Shown here: piece after piece, positions 35,737 to 39,881 of the stretch
Numbering within the stretch: position 1 is the stretch's first letter
How the letters are laid out: each line of letters opens with the position of its first letter
Assembly (NCBI GenBank): GCA_028868735.1
Contig: JAGWTW010000025.1
Location: 1 to 39,881 of the forward strand
Source: Hyphomicrobiales bacterium
GTDB taxonomy: Bacteria > Pseudomonadota > Alphaproteobacteria > Rhizobiales > Beijerinckiaceae
Direction: 5' to 3'
DNA: 39,881 nt
Program-made: the position numbers and the translations under genes
The notes under the pieces: model-generated
Database searches by the model: none
What the model was told of the DNA's origin: nothing
What the model saw: the letters and a program-made list of their open reading frames with translations, nothing else

Positions 35737-37224
35737 ATGATTGATAGAGGTTCGGGGCTGGCCGGAGATTGGACGGGTCGTCCCGGGTTGATCTTGTCTT
35801 TTGCACGCGGAGTCCGCGCGTGGCGGTTGCTTGCCGGCGTTTGCGCGGCGGCTGCGCTGGCGCAGGCGCCGGCTTCCGCCGAGACGATGTCGGGCGCGCT
35901 TGCGCACGCCTATGTGAACAGCCCGGACATCAACCAGCAGCGCGCCAACGTACGCGGCATCGACGAGAACATTCCGAAGGCGAAGGCAGGTTGGCTTCCG
36001 AAGGTAAACGCAACCGCCAATGTGAATTGGCAGTACACCTATCTGCGCGCCGCGCCGACGCCGATCACGCCGACCAATCCCACGCGACAGCGACCGGCGG
36101 GCGTCACATACGACAACGCCACGCCGCGCGGCTATGGCGTCCAGGCGAGCGAAACGATTTTCGACGGCTTCAAGACGCTGAACAGCGTGCGGCAGGCCGA
36201 GTCGCAAACCTTCGCCGCCCGCGAACAGATGCGCGGCACGGAGACGAATGTCCTGCTCAGCGGCGCTACGGCCTACATGGACGTTCTCCGCGACACCGCG
36301 ATTCTCGGTCTTCGCAAGAACAACATCAGCGTTCTCGAAGAGCAGCTCCGCCAGACGCGCGATCGTTTCCAGGTCGGCGAAGTGACGCGGACCGACGTCG
36401 CGCAGGCCGAGGCGAGTCTGGCCCAGTCGCGGTCGGATTTCTTCGCTGCGCAGTCGGCGCTTCAGCATTCGATTGCGACCTACCGCCAGTTTATCGGCGT
36501 CGAGCCGCGCAGCCTTGCGCCGGCCAAGAGCGTCGAAGCTTTGCTGCCGAAGCGGATGAGCGAGGCCGTCGAAGTCTCGCAGACCGAACACCCCGCGATC
36601 GCCGCCGCGCTTCACACCGTCGATTCGGCAATGGCCGCAGTGAAGGTCGCCGAATCCGCCCTTTATCCCACCGCGAGCGTGGTGGCGCAGGTCAATCGTT
36701 CGTTCGACTATCAGGGGCAAACCGGCGCAAAGGCTTTCAACGCCGCCGTAGGCGGCCAGATCAACGTGCCTATCTACCAGGGCGGCGCAGAATACGCGTC
36801 GATCCGGCAGGCCAAGGAGGCGCTGGGTCAGGCGCGCCTGCAGGCGGACTTGCAGCGCGACACTGTCCGTTCCCAGCTCGTGACCGCCTGGGGCCAGCTC
36901 CAGACCGCCAAGGCCCAGATCATTTCCGGGCAGGCCGCCGTGTCCGCGGCGGAGATTGCGCTCAACGGCATTCGCGAGGAAGCCAAGGTCGGACAGCGCA
37001 CGACGTTCGACGTCCTCACCGCGCAGCAAACCCTGTTGCAGACGCGCGTCAATCTCGTCACCGCCCAGCACGACCGCGTCGTCTCGTCCTATAACGTGCT
37101 TGCGGCGATGGGATGGCTGAGCGCGGCCCGCCTCAATCTGACCGCGCAACTCTACGATCCGACCATCCATTTCAATCAGACGAAGAACCGATTGTTCGGC
37201 ATCAGCACCCCCGACGGGCGCTGA
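35737..37224 (+). CDS. tolC: TolC family outer membrane protein
   Basis: This 495-residue protein is the outer-membrane channel of type I secretion and multidrug efflux. A signal peptide (hydrophobic residues 31-47, ending APASAE) is followed by two TolC-type repeats. Markers are ALAHAYVNSPDINQQRANVRG at the mature N-terminus, LRQTRDRFQVGEVTRTDVAQAEASLAQ in the first repeat and REEAKVGQRTTFDVLTAQQTLLQTR in the second. The ATG at 35737 may be a few codons long; the cationic N-terminal part is longer than usual. No inner-membrane partner genes are in the window. popZ follows on the same strand. Confidence 0.93.
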   Translation: MIDRGSGLAGDWTGRPGLILSFARGVRAWRLLAGVCAAAALAQAPASAETMSGALAHAYVNSPDINQQRANVRGIDENIPKAKAGWLPKVNATANVNWQYTYLRAAPTPITPTNPTRQRPAGVTYDNATPRGYGVQASETIFDGFKTLNSVRQAESQTFAAREQMRGTETNVLLSGATAYMDVLRDTAILGLRKNNISVLEEQLRQTRDRFQVGEVTRTDVAQAEASLAQSRSDFFAAQSALQHSIATYRQFIGVEPRSLAPAKSVEALLPKRMSEAVEVSQTEHPAIAAALHTVDSAMAAVKVAESALYPTASVVAQVNRSFDYQGQTGAKAFNAAVGGQINVPIYQGGAEYASIRQAKEALGQARLQADLQRDTVRSQLVTAWGQLQTAKAQIISGQAAVSAAEIALNGIREEAKVGQRTTFDVLTAQQTLLQTRVNLVTAQHDRVVSSYNVLAAMGWLSAARLNLTAQLYDPTIHFNQTKNRLFGISTPDGR

Positions 37225-37351
37225 AGCGACTCTCCACAGGCCTTGCGCGCCGACATATTGCGCGCGCGAATGCTGCGTGAGAATCTCGCGGTCCAGATGC
37301 GCCTCGCGATTCGCGCGGCCCATTTTTCGAGTAACGCGCGGCGCACGGGCT

Positions 37352-38095
37352 ATGAACGCAGCAAACGCATCCATCCAGGCCTCGTCTCTCGAGAGCGAGC
37401 GTCGTGCGCACGAGCCTTCGATGGAGGAAATTCTTGCGTCAATTCGCAAGATCATCGCAGACGACGATGCGCTGCCGCTGACGCGCCCCGGGGAAGGGCG
37501 GGCCCCATTTATCACGCCGAGGCCTTTTGAGACGGCGCCGTTGGCGGCGGTGCAGGAAGAATCGGCTGCAGCGTTCGATCTCGGAAGAGATGCGCCTGAA
37601 GCGTCCGTGCCGTCGCCTTCGGCGGTCGAACCGTCCGAACATTTCGTCTCGGCCGAGCCGGTTGCGCACGTCGACGATGTCGATGCTGATCTTCAGTCCT
37701 TCGCCGAAATCGCAAGCAATTTGTCCGTGCGCGATCTGCGTCCCGCAATCGCCGTCGAACCGGCTGGTCATGCCGAGCGCGCAGATGCGGTCGTGGCGAT
37801 GCAACCGGAGGTCGAGGCGGCGCCTGTCGCCGTCGCGACGATCGAGCAGCACGAAGGCCACGAGGAAGGCGCGGACGAGCAGGGCATCCTGTCGCCGGAA
37901 ACCGACGCGAGCGTTTCGTCTGCGTTTCGCGCGCTCTCGGCCAGCGTTCAGTTGACGAACGCGGAGACGATCGATCGTCACGTGCGAGAGATGCTCCGCC
38001 CCATGCTGAAGCAATGGCTCGACGACAATCTGCCGGTTATGGTCGAGCGTCTCGTGCGGGCGGAAATCGAACGCGTCGCCCGCGGCGGCCGCTGA
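37352..38095 (+). CDS. popZ: polar organizing protein PopZ
   Basis: This 247-residue protein has the PopZ (DUF2497) layout. A conserved N-terminal helix (EPSMEEILASIRKIIADDD) is followed by a long acidic, Pro/Ala/Glu-rich disordered region. The C-terminal oligomerisation helices are ETIDRHVREMLRPMLKQWLD and VMVERLVRAEIERVARGG. PopZ forms a polar hub that anchors the chromosome origin through ParB and recruits cell-cycle regulators in alphaproteobacteria. The ATG at 37352 gives the standard N-terminus. In many relatives valS follows popZ; here ftsB does. Confidence 0.92.
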   Translation: MNAANASIQASSLESERRAHEPSMEEILASIRKIIADDDALPLTRPGEGRAPFITPRPFETAPLAAVQEESAAAFDLGRDAPEASVPSPSAVEPSEHFVSAEPVAHVDDVDADLQSFAEIASNLSVRDLRPAIAVEPAGHAERADAVVAMQPEVEAAPVAVATIEQHEGHEEGADEQGILSPETDASVSSAFRALSASVQLTNAETIDRHVREMLRPMLKQWLDDNLPVMVERLVRAEIERVARGGR

Positions 38096-38108
38096 TCTTC
38101 ATCCCGCG

Positions 38109-38124
38109 TTAACGCAACCCTAAC
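38109..38124 (+). promoter_or_regulatory. near-consensus CtrA binding site upstream of ftsB
   Basis: The sequence TTAA-N7-CTAAC differs from the CtrA consensus TTAA-N7-TTAAC at one base. It lies 22 nt before the ftsB start codon, between popZ and ftsB. CtrA is the master cell-cycle regulator of alphaproteobacteria and controls division genes. Single-site motif match. Confidence 0.35.
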
Positions 38125-38145
38125 CGTGTTGCGCAATCGTGGCGC

Positions 38146-38475
38146 ATGCTTCGACTCCGATTGCGCGCCTATACCCTGCCGCTCCTGTTCTACTGCTTTT
38201 CCGGCCTCGTCTCCGGCTATTTTCTGTGGCACGCCGTCAATGGACAGCGCGGCCTTAAGACGGGCGACGAATACAGCCAGCGCCTCGGCGAATTGCAGAC
38301 GACGCTCAAGGAATTGCAGAGCGACCGCGAAAATTGGCGCCGCAAGATCGATCTCGTTCGCGGCGCGGATATGGACAAGGACGTTCTGGACGAGGAGGCG
38401 CGCGTCGAGCTCGGCCGCACGCAGAAGAACGAAGTCGTGATCCTCCTGCCGGATCAGGCGCGAAACGCGAAATAA
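38146..38475 (+). CDS. ftsB: septum formation initiator FtsB/DivIC
   Basis: This 109-residue bitopic division protein has a short basic cytoplasmic N-terminus, one transmembrane helix (about residues 10-28), a periplasmic coiled coil (about 38-75, ELQTTLKELQSDRENWRRKI) and the closing FtsB-like segment DMDKDVLDEEARVELGRTQKNEVV. It bridges FtsL and FtsQ in the divisome. It is upstream of pdhA on the same strand, the usual place of ftsB in Rhizobiales, although the gene normally before it (eno) is absent here. Confidence 0.92.
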   Translation: MLRLRLRAYTLPLLFYCFSGLVSGYFLWHAVNGQRGLKTGDEYSQRLGELQTTLKELQSDRENWRRKIDLVRGADMDKDVLDEEARVELGRTQKNEVVILLPDQARNAK

Positions 38476-38518
38476 ACTGAAATTCGGTTTACTTACTATG
38501 ATTAACTGAATTTCAGTT
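38475..38518. promoter_or_regulatory. AT-rich operator with AACTGAAATTC repeats at the pdhA promoter
   Basis: AACTGAAATTC (38475-38485) and GAATTTCAGTT (38508-38518) are perfect 11-bp inverted arms. A third near copy, AACTGAATTTC, starts at 38504 and overlaps the right arm. Between the arms lies TATGAT (38497-38502), a likely -10 box. This would place repressor sites on both sides of the promoter. The bound regulator is unknown. The region is strikingly AT-rich for this genome. Confidence 0.5.
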
Positions 38519-38643
38519 CATTAGATAGTGCATTGACTACCAAAGCGTTTCCGGCGCATCGCTCGTATTTTTCGCCCCTCGTCAAGACTGCTGTCTTGCG
38601 CTAGTTTTCTCGACAAGCGCGAGCAAGCGTCTGAGGGAACGTC

Positions 38644-39663
38644 ATGGCGGGAAGCACGAAATCGCGATCGGCGAAAGGCGAAGCTGCGCAGTCCGGCGAG
38701 CCTGAAGCTTTCACCCGGGACCAGGATATTCAGGCCTACCGCGAAATGCTGCTGATCCGGCGTTTCGAGGAGAAGGCCGGTCAGATGTACGGCATGGGCC
38801 TGATCGGCGGCTTCTGCCATCTCTACATCGGGCAGGAAGCGGTCGTGGTCGGCGTCGCTATGGCGGCGCGCGAGGGCGACCAGACCATCACCTCCTACCG
38901 CGACCACGGCCACATGCTCGCCTGCGGCCTGGACCCCAAGGGCGTGATGGCCGAACTCACGGGGCGCCGCGACGGCTTGTCCAAGGGCAAGGGCGGCTCC
39001 ATGCACATGTTCTCGAAAGAGAAGAATTTCTATGGCGGCCACGGCATCGTCGGCGCGCAGGTTTCGCTCGGCGCCGGGCTCGCCTTCGCCAACTGGTATC
39101 GCGGCAACAAGAGCGTCTCGCTCACCTATTTCGGCGACGGCGCGGCCAATCAGGGGCAGGTCTACGAATCGTTCAATATGGCCGAGCTCTGGAAATTGCC
39201 GGTCATCTTCATCATCGAGAACAACCGGTATGCGATGGGCACGTCGGTGACGCGCTCCTCTGCGCTCGTCGAATTCTCCAAACGCGGCGCTTCGTTCAAC
39301 ATCCCCGGCGAGTCCGTCGACGGCATGGACGTCCGCGCGGTGAAGGCGGCGGCGGAAAAGGCGATGCAGTTCTGCCGCGACGGCCACGGTCCATACATTC
39401 TGGAGATGCAGACCTATCGCTATCGCGGGCATTCCATGTCCGATCCGGCGAAATACCGCTCCAAGGAAGAAGTGCAGAAGATGCGCGAGGAGCACGACCC
39501 GATCGAGCAGGTGCGCGCGCGGCTGCTGGCGGGCGGCGCCACCGAGGACGAGTTGAAGAAGATCGACGCCTCCGTGCGCTCGATCGTCTCGGCGGCGGCG
39601 GAATTCGCCACGCAGGATCCCGAGCCCGATCCGTCGGAACTCTATACCGACATCCTGCTCTGA
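38644..39663 (+). CDS. pdhA: pyruvate dehydrogenase E1 component, alpha subunit
   Basis: This 339-residue protein is the alpha subunit of the alpha2beta2-type pyruvate dehydrogenase E1, which decarboxylates pyruvate with thiamine diphosphate and passes the acetyl group to E2. The TPP motif starts at GDG (164-166) and ends at NN (193-194), with the expected spacing. Other marks are [20 protein letters not shown] and the phosphorylation-loop-like [15 protein letters not shown]. The ATG at 38644 has GAGGGAACG upstream. It is followed by pdhB after 59 nt and preceded by the operator-like repeat at 38475-38518. Confidence 0.96.
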   Translation: MAGSTKSRSAKGEAAQSGEPEAFTRDQDIQAYREMLLIRRFEEKAGQMYGMGLIGGFCHLYIGQEAVVVGVAMAAREGDQTITSYRDHGHMLACGLDPKGVMAELTGRRDGLSKGKGGSMHMFSKEKNFYGGHGIVGAQVSLGAGLAFANWYRGNKSVSLTYFGDGAANQGQVYESFNMAELWKLPVIFIIENNRYAMGTSVTRSSALVEFSKRGASFNIPGESVDGMDVRAVKAAAEKAMQFCRDGHGPYILEMQTYRYRGHSMSDPAKYRSKEEVQKMREEHDPIEQVRARLLAGGATEDELKKIDASVRSIVSAAAEFATQDPEPDPSELYTDILL

Positions 39664-39722
39664 ACCCCGGGCTGCGCGAAGGCGCGCGCCCGATCCCATC
39701 CTTTCAGACGCGAGACATCCGC

Positions 39723-39881
39723 ATGCCGACGAACATTCTGATGCCGGCCCTGTCGCCCACGATGGAGGAAGGCACGCTCGCCAAATGGCTGAAGGCCGAA
39801 GGCGACACGATCAAATCCGGCGACGTCATCGCCGAGATCGAGACCGACAAGGCGACGATGGAAGTCGAGGCCGTCGACGAG
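39723..39881 (+). CDS. pdhB: pyruvate dehydrogenase E1 beta subunit with lipoyl domain (5' part)
   Basis: Only the first 53 residues are in the window. They form a lipoyl domain: [20 protein letters not shown] leads to the lipoylated lysine in [15 protein letters not shown]. In alphaproteobacteria the E1-beta subunit carries such a domain at its N-terminus, and gene order pdhA-pdhB-pdhC is conserved, so this is called pdhB. An E2 gene would start alike, so the call rests partly on position. Confidence 0.85.
   Translation, partial: MPTNILMPALSPTMEEGTLAKWLKAEGDTIKSGDVIAEIETDKATMEVEAVDE

Overview
The window is GC-rich chromosomal DNA from an alphaproteobacterium, most likely a member of the Hyphomicrobiales (Rhizobiales). 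The evidence is a PopZ gene, a glnB-glnA pair behind a sigma-54-type promoter, a LexA box of the alphaproteobacterial form (GTTC-N7-GTTC), a pyruvate dehydrogenase operon whose E1-beta gene starts with a lipoyl domain, and many alphaproteobacterial single genes. No 16S rRNA or other decisive taxonomic marker is present, so the genus is not assigned. No CRISPR array, complete prophage or insertion sequence was recognised.

Layout. 1-2200: the end of dctA, then ssb behind a LexA-like box, then a lower-GC ORF of unknown function whose last 20 codons copy the SSB C-terminal tail. 2219-5505: an RhlE-type DEAD-box helicase, divergent from a small methyltransferase and an alpha/beta hydrolase. 5593-9327: a TadG-like VWA protein, a small membrane protein, cytochrome b561, an Ldh-family dehydrogenase and a DUF2218 protein. 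9400-9570: dispersed palindromic repeats. 9617-15233: parE, divergent from a DUF1839 gene followed by two GT4 glycosyltransferases. 15235-17568: a small membrane protein, a divergent HU/IHF protein and an AraC-type regulator. 17737-19537: glnA and glnB. 19801-25645: a hypothetical protein, a periplasmic binding protein with an SGNH hydrolase, mercaptopyruvate sulfurtransferase, a 31-residue membrane protein, cysteine synthase and a cyclopropane fatty acid synthase. 25882-29336: an FMN/FAD/Fe-S oxidoreductase, convergent with a DNA photolyase. 29446-29705: tRNA-Asn and tRNA-Cys. 29723-33912: mostly small membrane and secreted proteins. 33936-39881: a PheC-like cyclohexadienyl dehydratase, pcm, tolC, popZ, ftsB, pdhA and the start of pdhB.

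Most of the window is ordinary housekeeping sequence. The most unusual place is 1304-2153. There a 58-bp piece of the ssb 3' end, running past the stop codon, is present twice (56/58 identical). Between the copies lies lower-GC sequence encoding a helical protein with a hydrophobic segment. The second copy is in frame, so this unknown protein ends in a working-looking SSB interaction tail (DLDDDIPF). It probably shares ssb's LexA-controlled transcript. I infer a protein that docks on the same repair and replication factors as SSB, or competes with SSB for them.

Other signals worth attention are a hairpin that hides the ribosome binding site of a transglutaminase-like protease, an AT-rich repeated palindrome around the likely pdhA promoter, a secreted protein with a duplicated cysteine-bracketed module, and a possible synteny join between popZ and ftsB.
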